A stretch of DNA of 64,000 nt. Origin: Pithys albifrons albifrons. Lineage: Eukaryota; Chordata; Aves; Passeriformes; Thamnophilidae. The DNA lies in contig NC_092497.1 in NCBI RefSeq assembly GCF_047495875.1, forward strand, positions 80,795,749-80,859,748, in the 5' to 3' direction. Of the stretch, positions 41,010-51,739 are shown piece by piece; within the stretch, counting starts at the first letter, position 1; every line of letters begins with the position of its first letter. A model generated the notes under the pieces. It was not told the DNA's origin. It worked only from the letters and a program-made list of their open reading frames with translations, and did not search any database. A program made the translations under genes and the position numbers.

Positions 41010-42182
41010 TGATCAGTGGCACAGAGTCCAGTTGGAGGTCATTTCCTACTGGTGTGCCCTATGGGTTGATGCTGTTTGACACTGCAACGAATGAATGGAA
41101 CACTGGTACGGAGCACGTCCTCACCAAGTCTGCAGGCAGTACAAAATCGTGAGGAGAGGCTAATATGCCAGGATCCTGGACAGGCTGGAGAAATTGATCA
41201 GAGAAACCTCAAGAAACTCAACAAAGTGTGAAGTCCTACCATTGGAGAGGAAAAACATCAGGGACAAATACATGCTGAGTGCTGAACTGGCTGAAAACCA
41301 GTTCTGCAGAGAAGGGACTGATGACCTTGTGCAAAGCAAATTAACTATGAGCCAACAACATGCCCTTGATGCAAAGAAGGTCAACACCTTTTGAAGAAGA
41401 GCATTTGTTGCAAACCAGGGCCTAGTGAGACTGCACACACCAATATGATGTTCAAGTAAATCTCAAGTTTATTCAAAAACACAGGTATATATGTGACCTC
41501 AAGTGACCCCGCCCCAGGTACAGTGGTCTGACTCCAATTGGTTGAGGCTGGAAACATGTCCTTTTAAGGTGAAAACGAAACCTGTAACGTGGTCCTTCAG
41601 ACCCACCTGAATCAGGGCTGCAACAAGCATTGCAAGCCAGCTGAGAGAGATGAACCTTTTCCTCTACTCAGCACTGATGAGACATATCTCTAGTGCTGGG
41701 TCCAATTCTGAGCTCCTCAAAACAAAAACAAACATGAGCATACGGGAGCAAGTCCTACAAAGGGACACAAATATGGTGAAAGGATTGAAACATCTTTCAT
41801 TCAAGAAGAGGATAAGAGAACTGGCTTCTTCAGCTGTAGAAGAGAATTCTCAAGAGTGTCTCATCAGTGTACGTAACTACCTGATGTGAGACAACAGAGA
41901 TAATAGAGTCAGGCTTTTTTCAGTGGTGCCCACTGACAAGACAAGAGACCATGAGCACAAATTAAAACATTTATTTCTATCTGAAAACACTTTTTTACTA
42001 TGAAGGGAGTCAAAGTCTGGCACAGGTTGCTCAGAGAGGCTGCAGCATCTCCATCCTTTGAGATACTGAAAATTCAGCTGGACATGGTCCTATGTAACTT
42101 GCTTGAGGTTATCTTGACAGAGATGGATAGACTAGGGGACCTCAAGAGGTCCTTTCCAAACTCATCTACTCTGTGATTCTTT
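41010..42182 (+). mobile_element. CR1 LINE 3' part, split by an LTR
   Basis: The left piece (to 41405) has the end of CR1 ORF2, with the VPYG-type block after GGTGTGCCCTATGGG, the DTATNE-like region and the GTTCTGCAGAGAAGGG block. The right piece (from 41626) continues with the GCTGGGTCCAATTCTGAGCTCC block, TTTTCAGTGGTGCCCACTGACA, CTGGCACAGGTTGCTCAGAGAG and ends GAGGTCCTTTCCAAACTCATC near TCTGTGATTCTTT. It belongs to a different CR1 subfamily from the copies at 54411 and 56460. The reading frame is broken. Confidence 0.85.
41406..41625 (-). mobile_element. 220-bp solo LTR with 6-bp TSD, inside CR1
   Basis: The insertion begins TGTTGCAAACC and ends GGGCTGCAACA, so its ends form a short TGTTGC/GCAACA inverted repeat. 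AGCATT flanks it exactly at 41400-41405 and 41626-41631. On the minus strand it has a TATA-like CACATATATACC and a polyadenylation signal in GAATAAACTTGAG, fixing LTR orientation. A 6-bp TSD and short LTR fit class II (ERVK-like) retroviruses. There is no internal sequence. Confidence 0.9.
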
Positions 42183-43221
42183 GGCAGTGGTATTGACAAA
42201 CCTTTGGAATTAGAATGAGGGTTTACAGATCCATGTCCTTTGACAGACAGGTCTTCTAACTCCATCTACACCATCAGAAGGTGTTACCCTTTCAATTAAT
42301 GATTTTTTTTTTCCTCAGGTCCTTTATTTCTCAAGTTATCCCTTTTATGATAGGTATAGACACTGAATTAGTTCTCAGAAAAAGATCAGATATGGAGGTC
42401 TTCTAGAGCTTTTTAAGACAATAATGATAGTCAGCTAAATATGTTTCACTTGCCTTTCTTTTTCAGCCTCTGTATGTCAAGGCAAAGAAAGGATTAATCC
42501 GAAAGACCACTAAAATATAAAAGTCTTTCACAGAGTAGGAAACTATTCTAATGAATTCTCTTAGATTCTATGGACATAGAGATCTTGGATGTGGCACAGG
42601 AAGGCACAGATATGCTAGCTTTAATCTAGTGAGCCTGGGGAATGACTGGCAGAAACCTCAGCCTAGGAGGGCAGGCAATACAGAGACTGTACAGAACTGT
42701 GGCAGAAGACTGCACTTACCAGACCAGGGTGAAGCCTGCCATTTCTGCCCTGCCACACATTGTCCCTATCCAGATGAGCTAAATTTTTTATCACGTTTTA
42801 TTATCACAGCTTTATTTTGCTGTATAAACATGTCTTTAAACTGTTTTCATTGGTAATTTGAACTACAGTTTTTCAGCAATTCTTTTGAACTTGCTGCCAT
42901 CTAGTGAGCAGAAATCACGCTGAAATGTGTGGGGTTTGTGGACAGCAGTGCTTTTAGCTAAGACATGCAGGCTTTTGTTCTGCTCTTCCTCCATGTCAAG
43001 GCATAGCTTATGGTAGGATTTTGCACGCAATTGCCTATAGGCTCCCAGATGTAAAAATATAATTGACATAAGTATCCTCTGCCTTATACCCTCTCCAGCT
43101 TTTTTTTGTAAACCACTTCATTTTTAACACCTGGAGATTTTCATCAGACTGCTCTCCACTAAAAATCCTGTATTTGAAAATGTCAGTAAAAAGGTTGTGA
43201 ACATGAAGGATTTTGGGTGTA
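42183..43221. other. Intergenic, nothing recognised
   Basis: Mostly AT-rich with a T9 run at 42303. The small ORFs (for example 101 codons at 42551-42856) match nothing I recognise. Confidence 0.5.
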
Positions 43222-43350
43222 CAGGTTTTGGCTGGGATGGAGTTCAGTTTCTTCATAGTAGCTGCTATGGGGCAGTGTCTTGATTTGCGCTGTCTCCAGT
43301 GTTGCTACGACAGAAATGCTTTCTTTGCTCCTGAGCAGTGCTCACACAGC
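43222..43350 (+). mobile_element. LTR fragment, family C (5' part)
   Basis: The sequence TTTTGGCTGGGATGGAGTTC, TTTCTTCATAGTAGCTGCTATGGGG, matches the start of the family-C LTR present in longer form at 53237-53835. Similarity ends near GAGCAGTGCTCACACAG, so only the 5' portion survives. Confidence 0.7.
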
Positions 43351-43845
43351 TGCCTCTGTAAGCAAACAGAAACAATGGAAGTGGAAGTCAGCTTGTTTAG
43401 TAAGGAATGAAGAAGTTTCTCCTACAAGAGAGCTGGAAAAAGAATCAGAAGAGGCAAACCTTACTGCAGTAGATCAGGAAAAGTCTGAGAACAAAAATGA
43501 CATAGAAGCCACATGATTCCTATGGCTAAGTGAGCTGTGAGATATGTGAAAAGATTATAGCTGTCACATGTGAAGGACCAGTACCCCCTCAAGGAGGAAC
43601 CTGCAAATTCATAAAGAAAATGGACAAAATTGAGTGGTGTATCCAGTATCTGAGGGAATTACCCTTGGTGGAGGTGACCTATAGAAACCTGGACAATGAC
43701 TAGGCATCTGAAGGCCTGGATGAAATCTGGTGTTTGCTGTTCACATGGTGAAATTTTATACAGACTGTATCAGTGTCTGTAACACTCCAGTCGTGAGAGC
43801 TGTGGGCTCATGGATTCAGCCAGGAGTTTTACTTTATAATATATA
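43351..43845. other. Intergenic, nothing recognised
   Basis: No gene or repeat family is recognised between the family-C fragment and the probable LTR at 43846. Confidence 0.45.
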
Positions 43846-44290
43846 TGTAGGGTTCTTTAATACCTCAAGATAGCATCAAGAGAATAAGCCACAAACTTGT
43901 TCTCAATAGGTATCTTTATTAATTTAGGGGAGCAAATAAGGTAACTTGGCAAAGGTTCAAAAAGGACACTACACAAGCTAGACAAAATGTTCCATGACAA
44001 TACCAACCCACCACATACTAATCCACAACACTTAAATCAAAATCCAATCCGTCCAGCTCCAAGTCATCCAAAGCATCAAGAAAAGGTGAAAGAAAGGTAG
44101 AGGGAGCAAGAAGAGAGAAGGAGAAAGAGGAAGAGACAGAGGATATAGCTATCCCTAGAACCTTGTGGAAGACCAGCTCTCACATGTCCAGATGACAGGG
44201 CCACGACACATGGCAAACATGCTTATGGTTTTATCTGCTCTGGTCCCTGTGGCCAAACCCCCACCATGAGGTTTGATGCATCCCTTCCCC
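43846..44290 (-). mobile_element. Probable LTR (3' portion), unassigned family
   Basis: On the minus strand there is a polyadenylation signal in AATTAATAAAGATACC and the sequence then ends at CCTACA, the expected R-U5 layout of an LTR. The upstream end is unclear because it runs into purine-rich DNA and a CA microsatellite. The right boundary is approximate. Confidence 0.45.
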
Positions 44291-44293
44291 CTT

Positions 44294-44319
44294 CACACAC
44301 ACACCCACACACACACACA

Positions 44320-44350
<31 letters not shown>

Positions 44351-44351
44351 C
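44294..44351. repeat. CA microsatellite with CCC interruptions
   Basis: An imperfect CA dinucleotide repeat of 58 bp with two C insertions (ACACCCACAC, twice). The three ORFs across 44223-44583 on both strands are by-products. Confidence 0.95.
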
Positions 44352-44575
44352 TCCCTCAAAGGTGGGTCTGGCCCAATATTTACTGCTCTGGTGTCTAACA
44401 ATGTCATATGCCAGCACACTGGATATAATGAGCTGGACCAATATGGAGGCACCAGCTATGGATGGATTGGCCAAACATCTCCAAGAATACAAAGATAAAC
44501 TGCCTCCCTCCCTACAGGTCTCTGTCTTAGCTGTGAAAGAACTGGAGCAAACATTTCCAGAGAGATCTGAGCGTG

Positions 44576-45135
44576 TGTGGTAGTTTTAGCTAGGGCTCAA
44601 ATTAGCAGGCTCAGACAATCTACGTAGATTAGGAGAGACAGGTATCACCTGACTTAAGCAACCAAAGAAATATTTCATACCAGATGACGCAAACCTGATA
44701 GAGGTAGGAGGAGTTTTCCCAGTTGCCATCATGTCTGCAGTGGAGGCAGAATGTGCTGTTGCTGCTCTGTTGTCTTGGGCTTTGCTCCTGCCACCAGTAC
44801 ATTGTATTTTGTTTTAGTTTCAGAGAAGTAGAAACATTTTATTGTTATGCTCTCTCTTTTGCCTTGCTGAGTGTCTTTTAGAGTATTTTATGAATCTAGA
44901 GTGATGGAGTCTGTTTTCAGTGGGAGGTAGAAAATTGTTGTTATGTCTAACTCGTGTAAGTGTGTGTTATATTGCAGTTTCTTTTAATTTTCTCTTTTCT
45001 GTATAAATATATATAGTTAGTTTAAGTTTAAACCTAGTTTGAGGGTTTTTCCCTTTCTCCCTTTTCTCAGTGTTGGGGGGAAAGAGACTGATTCTGTGTT
45101 GGGCAGTTGGTATTTTGCCAGTTCAACCCAAGACA
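44576..45135 (+). mobile_element. Solo LTR, family B
   Basis: A 560-bp LTR from TGTGGTAGTTTTAGC to CAACCCAAGACA, matching the inverted copy nested in the RTE at 20712-21235. A TATA-like TATAAATATATATAGTT lies near 45001 and a T/C-rich tract precedes the 3' end. No convincing TSD remains (GCGTG against GTATG), so one flank may have been replaced. The 3' terminus resembles that of family A (AAGACA preceded by CAACCC or CAAACC), which suggests related retroviruses. Confidence 0.85.
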
Positions 45136-45194
45136 GTATGATAGATCCTCCTCACTCAAACCAACCAATGCCTCAACAACTAAGTCACCATTTT

Positions 45195-46560
45195 TTTTAG
45201 TAAATGTAGTGCCCATCTACAAGAAGGGCCAGAAGGAGGATCCAGGGAACTACAGGCCTTTTAGCGTAACCTTGGTGCCAGGGAGGGTTATGGAGCTGAT
45301 TATCCTGAGTGCTGTCATATGGTGTATGCAGGACAATCACGGGATCAGGCCCAGCCAGTGCGGATTTGCAAAAGGCAGGTCCTACTTGACCAACCTGACT
45401 TCCTTCTATGACAAAGTGACACACTTAGTGGGTGAGGGAACAGCAGCAGATGTTTTCTGCCTGGACTTTACTGAAGACTGACAGCATCTCTCACAGCATT
45501 CTCCTGGATAAACTGTTTGCTCATGTCTTAGATGGGTGCACTGTTTTTTGGGTGAAAAACTGATTGGATGGCCAGGCCCAGAGAGTGCTGGTGAATAGAC
45601 TTACATCCAGTTAGTGGTCAGTTACTAGTCGTGTTCCCCAGGAATCAGTCCTGTTTAGTATCTTTATCAATCATTTGGATGTGGGGATTGAGCACATACT
45701 CAGTCAGTTCCCAGATGACACCAAGTAGGTGGGAATATTGGTCTGCTGGAGGGGAGAAAGGCTCTGCAGAGGGGTCTGGATAGGCTGGATCAATGGGCCA
45801 AGGTCAGCTGGACAAAGTTCAACAAGGTGAAGTCCTTGGGTCACAACAGCCCCATTCAGCACTACAGGCTTGGGGCAGAGAGGCTGGAAAGATGCCTGGT
45901 GGAAAAGGACCTGAAGGGGATGGTTGCAGTGGCTGAACATGAGCCAGCAATGTGCTCAGGTGGTCAAGAAAACAAATGGCATCCTGGCTTGTGTCAGAAA
46001 TAGTATGACCAGCAGGACCAGGGAAGCAATTGTCCCCTTGTATACAGTATTGGTGAGGCCACACCTGGAGTACTGTGTCCATTTTTGGGCCCCTCACTTC
46101 AAGAAGGACATTAAGGTGCTGGAGCATCCAGAGAAGGGCAATGGAGCTGGGGAAGGGTCTGGAGCACAAATTATATGAGGAGTGGCTGAGGGATCTGGGG
46201 TTGTTTAGCCTGGAGAATAGGAAGCTCAGGGCTCACCTTATCACTCCCTAGAACTACCGGAGAATATAGCCAGGTGGGAGCTGGCTTCTTTCCCCAGGCA
46301 ACAAGTGACAGCAAAAAAGGACATGGCCTCAGGTTGCACCAAGAGAGGTTTAGATTGGATATGAGGGAAAATTTCTTCACTGAAAGGGTGGTCAAAGCAT
46401 TGGAAAAGGCTGCCCAGCAAACGGTGCTGTCACCATCCCTGGAAGTATTTAGAAGACATATAGGTGTTACATGATTTAGTGGTGAAGAGTGTGGTACTGA
46501 ATTATCATTTGGATTTGATGATCTTAGAGATCTTTTCCAGCCACAACAATTCAATGATGC
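45195..46560 (+). mobile_element. CR1 LINE with reverse-transcriptase sequence
   Basis: The longest CR1 in the window, about 1.37 kb. The ORF at 45107-45481 carries the typical CR1 RT start VPIYKKGQKEDPGNYRP, then MQDNHGIRPSQCGFAKGRS and DVFCLDFTED. Decayed RT continues through 45600-45800 (a DDTK-like turn at the GATGACACCAAGTAGG stop) into the 3' region (CACCTGGAGTACTGTGTCC, GGGCCCCTCACTTCAAG) and ends near CAATTCAATGATGC. Stops and frameshifts make it inactive; the family role is target-primed reverse transcription of its own RNA. Confidence 0.92.
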
Positions 46561-46938
46561 TGGGAATCTTTTTCTGTTTGAGGGAGAGGGTACTGATGGC
46601 ACACACCATGGGCAACCTTGTAGTTCTTCCTGATCAGAAGGAGGACACGAGGAAGTGGGATGGTCAACCTACTTGGAGACTAGAAACACACGTACAGCTA
46701 CTGCAAGAAAAAACAGCAGCCAAAAGGCATCCATCCAGACCAATTACTGTCCCAGTGTCTGTTGAGCAGAGTAGAAGGGTTGGTTGTACTTTTTACCCTC
46801 ATGAAGGGACATAACATTTTGCAATTAAAAAAAATAAGTAATGAATACTGCATCAAGGACGAAAAGGGGCGCAAGAAGAAAAGGGACAGCCAGGTTTACT
46901 GGACCGTATGGGATCTGACGCCTTAAAATATATAATGT
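46561..46938. other. Intergenic, nothing recognised
   Basis: No supported feature between the CR1 copy and the solo LTR. Confidence 0.45.
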
Positions 46939-47563
46939 TGTCCTAGTTCAGCAGGAGGGACCAGCTAACCCTGTGTGGGGGTGATCAAAGCTGTGTATTC
47001 TACCCCCTCTATTCATTCCCCAAGGTCAATGGACCATTAGCAGCAGCTGCCCAGGGAGCCATTATCACCTTCACACCCAGCCTGAGGGGGCGGAGCTGCT
47101 AATGGGCCATCAACAGCTCAACACCCCCTGGCTCCCAGAGTCAATCACCCATTGTGTGAGTCCCCGCCCAGGGGGAGGGACTGGGTGCTCCCTGAGGGTA
47201 CATAAGTGGTGGGTAAGAAGACCTCGGGAACCTCTCGTCGGATCCAGAGGAGCAGCAGGACCTCAACAGGAGGAGATCACCGCTCTCTACCAGACTACAG
47301 CCATCACCTGCACCAACAGGTTTCTCACTTTTTTTGCTTTGGACTTGGGGGAACCAGGCAGGTCTCAGCACAAGGGCTAACAAACCCCTTTGGGTTTGTG
47401 CCCCAGTGCACTGGGTTATACTGCTGGGTTTTGTGAGTTGAAAGCAATTTCTCTTTGTGTCACTGTATTTATTGTAATATTATAATTAAATTTTAGCCTC
47501 TGACTTATAATCTCTCTTGTGGTGAGTTCATTTTCCCTGCTGGTTCACATTGAAACCAGCACA
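46939..47563 (+). mobile_element. Solo LTR, family D, exact TSD
   Basis: A 625-bp LTR from TGTCCTAGTTCAGCAGG to AAACCAGCACA, flanked exactly by AATGT (46934-46938 and 47564-47568). A TATA-like GTACATAAGTGG is present and an A/T-rich AATATTATAATTAAAT precedes the 3' end. It aligns with 13040-13755 throughout. The ORFs at 47102-47436 lie within the LTR and are not genes. Confidence 0.95.
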
Positions 47564-47568
47564 AATGT

Positions 47569-49033
47569 ATAGCTTTTAATGTAGCTTGTCTATCACTTTT
47601 AAAATAGCATTTTTAGCTGAGCACTTTTAAATTCCTGAAATGTTGTTTAATATTTCTTGTCAAGGATTCAATGGACAAATGTTTTTAAAACATCCTATCT
47701 GTAGAAGATGTACTTAGAAAAAGAGGTAACAGGCACATGGCTTGATATAACTGAGTCAAAACTACTCAGAAGCCTTGAAGCCCTTCCAAGAAGACAGAGA
47801 TGATGATGATGAAGAGAACAGAGATGAAAGGGTGGTCTTTGTGAGGATATAAAAGGTTTTTTGAGTTAAGAAAGGTTTTTGGAGCTGTAGGCAGTTTCTT
47901 AGGCCTAGTAGTTGGTACTTTTTGGTACAGAGATGAGGACACTAAAACTTAATTAGTCCTGTGAGAAAACCAGCAGATTACATAAACAAAGTGAGATATG
48001 AAGGTTTTGAGAGAAGCTAGCATGGGAATGGAATGTTGAAGAGAGAAATTTCTCACAGAATAGAACATATCTGGACAGAAAGTAACATCCAATTAGAAGC
48101 TGTAATAAAGTTTATGAACATCGTGATACAACCTATAGAACTTGGTATGGATGGAATTTTACAATATATATTGAGTAACTGGTAGTTAGGGCTTGCTTTT
48201 TTTCTATTTTTTCCCTTTTCTTTCTTCATGGAGTGTTTTAATAAACTATCTCGTGTGTGACACCTGCAAGCTGTGTCCCTCCTATTTGGCCACCACAACC
48301 TGCTGCACTAACCACAGTCCTTTGTGACCATCAACTCAAATTCAGGAGGCTTGTCTGGGGAAGGAATGATAGGACAGATGGTTTTGGGCTGGGTGTAATA
48401 AATGAGATAATGTCCAAATATTGTAATTAGGAACTGAATATTGTAATTAGATTGTTAACTAAAATTTAAGGAAAAAATTTCAAGACAACATTAATATAGG
48501 AAAGGTAAAGAACAGTTCTTTAATAAATATTTTCAGGTGCATGTGTGTATAGGCGTGACAGCCAGCACTTCCTCTGAAAGTTTTCTTATGTACAAAGCAT
48601 ACAGAGACATGCAGTGTATGTAGATGTAGGCATCTGCTGCAGTACAGGAATAATACAGATTTATAACACTACTTAATTATCATCACTAAAGAGTACATCC
48701 AACTCAGGAACTGTTCACCTTCAAAACATACCGGTGCTACTCTCAGAACTTCTTCTATGTCTGCCTTTTAGCACACTTCCTTGGAACTGAGTTGGAGGTT
48801 TTACAACTCTCACTTTATTTATCATCATTTTCTTTATCCCAGTTTCCTTTACTGGAGCTTTTCAAGGTTCTTAGCTTTTTTATCTTGTTTTGACTATGTC
48901 TTTGTTATTCTGTCTTGGTACATGGGTCCCAAGCAAGATGTTCAGACAGCTGTCTCACCTTTAAGAGATAAAGGTAGCAGAGAGGGAGAAACTGTTCGCT
49001 GTTACTTCAAATGTAAGAAACTTATACATCTAT
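47569..49033. other. Intergenic with a possible LTR at about 47600-48300
   Basis: A possible plus-strand LTR is suggested by GGATATAAAAGG (about 47843) and a polyadenylation-like TTTTAATAAACTATC (about 48236), followed by a CA-ending GCCACCACA. Neither terminus nor TSD is confirmed. A 14-mer AATATTGTAATTAG occurs twice 20 bp apart (48417 and 48437). The rest shows nothing recognisable. Confidence 0.4.
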
Positions 49034-49718
49034 TGTAACAGGGTGGGTTCTACAGTTGCTGGAAAAGTGAGGCAGAGCACCATTCAGAAAACACAGTATC
49101 TTTATTAACAGAAGTGACAGAATAGTAAGTACCCAAAGAGAAGGGAGAGAAGGAGACTAAAGCAAAATAAGCCCAAACATGTAAGCACCCCACTCAGCAT
49201 GGGGTTACTTACATAAGATTGTCTTACCAGCTCAGGACACTCCCCCAAAGGCAGGGACTACATCCTCTAGGTGCTGGCAGACAGCAGGCGTCTGTGCTGT
49301 CTTTTTTGGGAAAAAACCACCAACCCCAAGAACATGAGCCCTCTCTCCTTTATTGAGTTTGCTGGTGACATCTGCCTAGGGATGTGTGGCCAGCACTGCC
49401 CAGATAGAGGTTTCAGGCTCTGCTCTCTTTCTTTCTCCTTGCTCTCTCCCCCTCAGCTCTCCTCCAAACGCTGTCAAACAACCAGAGAGACTCAAGTAAC
49501 TTTAGTTTATGCAAACTCTGTCTTCCAGGACAAAGCCTTCACTCTATCAGCTTTTGTTCCCTAGAACCTGGCAGGAAAAGAATAACCCTTTTTGCAGGTG
49601 GCATTAGCAAAAAACACAGACCAAAATGTCAACACTTTTAATTCCCAATACACCTATATAAAAATCTACAAATATATAAAGTCCTAAGGCATCAGGATGA
49701 TTATATAAAGTTGTAACA
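49034..49718 (-). mobile_element. Probable solo LTR, unassigned family
   Basis: On the minus strand this runs from TGTTACAACTTTATATAATC to CCCACCCTGTTACA (685 bp). A polyadenylation signal lies in GTTAATAAAGATACTG. The flanks TCTAT (49029-49033) and CCTAT (49719-49723) give a 5-bp TSD with one mismatch. The ORF at 49271-49564 lies inside. Confidence 0.65.
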
Positions 49719-49859
49719 CCTATGTAGCTTGGTATGCAAACTTTTGAAAGTATTTCTGTGCTTCCAACATGCACAGTGGGTTTTGCTTTCTAATACTCCG
49801 AAAGAGTCTTAGAAGTTATTTTCTGACTTTTAGGCATCAGTTCAATGGCCTGGAACATC

Positions 49860-50262
49860 ATCCCCACAGGAGTCTAAAGCTCTGGTAGACACTGGTGTAC
49901 AGTATACACTAATACCACCAGACTACCAAGAGGCAGAACCCATCTCTATTTCTGGAGTTATGAAAGGGTCCCAAGAACTGTCTGTGTTCGAGGCTGACGA
50001 AAGCCCATCTGTGAATGAGCAGCAATTGTGACTGGTTCAGAGGGTCTATGTGTCCTTGGCATAGACTACCTCAGGAGAGAGTATTCCAAGGACCCAAAAG
50101 GATACCATTGAGCTTTTGGTATAACTGCCTTGAGTACAAAGAAGGTTAAATACCTGTCTAGCTTGCCTGCCCTTTCAGAGGATCCTTCCCCTATGGGATG
50201 GCTGCATGTTAGAGAACAGCAGGTGTCAATTTCTACTATGGCAATGCAACACAGAGCCCCAC
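49860..50262 (+). pseudogene. Endogenous retrovirus pol remnant, protease region
   Basis: The plus strand encodes ALVDTG at 49879-49896, the catalytic Asp-Thr-Gly motif of a retroviral aspartic protease, followed by IPP and a GxxxGSQ block. A LGIDYLR-type block at about 50055-50075 is in a different frame, which shows a frameshift. The remnant continues into the protease-RT linker and stops near 50262, where unrelated sequence starts. The rest of this pol, the RT, resumes on the same strand at about 51740. It is defective, and I have not assigned the class. Confidence 0.75.
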
Positions 50263-51356
50263 CGCATGGTCAGTTATCCTCATTAGGAGGGGATCTGACC
50301 TTCCTGTATCCTCCTCACATTCACTGCCTACTGGACCATCATACTCTTGGTATGCCTCCTCAGGCAGGGACACATGAAAGCCTGGTGGCAGAGGCAGAAG
50401 AGAAGCCTTCACTTTCAGCTCCCAGTGGAAGCTACATGGCAGCTCCATTGCTGGTATCCAGCCTGCAATGGCAGCCCCACAGCTGCCGTGCAGCAGGAGC
50501 GACCTGGCAGTTCTCCAGCAGCTTCACGGCAGGAGCACAGTGGCTGCCTCTCCATAAGGGCCACACAACAAGAGCAAGGTAACCGTTCCTCTAAAGCCAT
50601 GGATTGGAGAAAAAGCGGTGCCAATTCAGATAGTACACCATTCCCCTCCCACTGTTTGAGGAGGAAAGGTGGTGCCAGATCAGGCTGCACAGCCTCTTCT
50701 TCCCATTCTCCTTCATTCCTTGAACCTGAGGGGTCTTCTACACCCCTCCGTTTGCCCTCCATCTCTGGGAAAACCCTTGGGGAAGCAAGGGCAGCAAGAG
50801 AGACAGGGGGAGTGGGACCCTCTGCAGAGGCAGGGCCCAGCTTCCTTTGTGCCATTTAAAAAAGATCCATTACTTCCCCCAGGTTGCTAGGTTTCTAAAC
50901 ACCTCTATACTTCCAAGAACTGCTTCTTTGTAAAGTCTACTGCAAATTCTTTGCCAAGCAGGCATCTGCAGGGTTACAGCCAGTGGAAATCCTGATATAG
51001 TCGCAGCAATCCATTATAAAAGTGCTATAACCTTGGCTTCTATGATTTCTTTTTTTTCTGTCTTTTTAGCAAATTGCTTAAGGCTTTGGCATTCTTCTTC
51101 ATCTCACAGGAATTACCTCCCTTCCATCCTCTTGCTGCTCAAATCCAGACTGCCAAATGCCAAATTCTTTTCTCTCTTTCTTCCTTTTCTTCAATTTCTT
51201 TTAATCCTGATTCCTATAATTCTGTTTCCAGGGGTGATCAGTGCACACACACCATCTCCTTGAGGATCCTCCTTCATTTTAAGTTTAGTCAGGGGCTGCT
51301 GCTGGTCAAACATCTTGGTGGATCCCAGTTCCCAGTTCCTGACGTCTCTCCTCACA
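50263..51356 (-). pseudogene. Antisense endogenous retrovirus leader and possible gag remnant
   Basis: Lies upstream (in the minus sense) of a primer-binding site at 51357-51373, so it is the leader and probably the start of gag of a second provirus in opposite orientation to the surrounding pol. Minus ORF 50415-50855 and plus ORFs 50130-50859 overlap here. None has a recognisable domain, and the plus-strand ones are likely shadows. No intact gag or pol was found. The left boundary is taken as the end of the pol similarity and is approximate. Confidence 0.5.
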
Positions 51357-51373
51357 TCCCTGTTCGGGCACCA
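51357..51373 (-). promoter_or_regulatory. Retroviral primer-binding site, lysine-tRNA type
   Basis: On the minus strand this reads TGGTGCCCGAACAGGGA. It matches the PBS complementary to lysine tRNA (TGGCGCCCGAACAGGGA) at 16 of 17 positions, and the single mismatch is a C-to-T change at a CpG, as expected from methylation decay. It primes minus-strand DNA synthesis in the intact element and marks the LTR junction. Confidence 0.85.
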
Positions 51374-51700
51374 TTAGCAACAGTGAGACACGGATCACCC
51401 AGTTTGTGAGCAAGCTGGCTAATTGTTTAGTAATGGACTTGCCTTTTTATCCCCCCAGGAGGTGATGGTTACAGTGCCCCATGCAGATCGTGCTGCCCCT
51501 CCATCCAATCAGTTCTAATTCTATTAGAGGAGCACATTCAGTCAGTTACACCTTCCTCAGTCAGCGAATGCGCTAATAATCCCCACCCGTTTTTCTGAAG
51601 CCTGTCCAGTAAGCATATGCAATGAAGCGCTCTCCTCAGGGACCCCCTGCAAACTACATTTCCTATTCTTCCTTGCAACTATCTTCCTGCATAGGATTAA
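51374..51700 (-). mobile_element. Probable 5' LTR of the antisense provirus
   Basis: Adjoins the PBS on the side where the 5' LTR belongs for a minus-strand provirus. On the minus strand a TATA-like GGGATAAAAAGGCAAG lies about 80 bp from the PBS. The exact TG start and the outer end could not be fixed; 51700 is approximate, just before pol similarity resumes. No matching 3' LTR was identified. Confidence 0.55.
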
Positions 51701-51739
51701 CCCTTTCCCCACATTGCACCAATGCAGACTCTGTGGTTC

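Noticed and set aside
44294..44351. Possible Z-DNA or coding repeat (His/Thr and Val/Cys ORFs)
   Set aside because: It is an ordinary CA microsatellite; the reading frames derive from it.
50130..50859. Plus-strand ORFs of 150 and 170 codons
   Set aside because: They overlap each other and a minus ORF over the antisense provirus leader, with no recognisable domain; likely composition artefacts.
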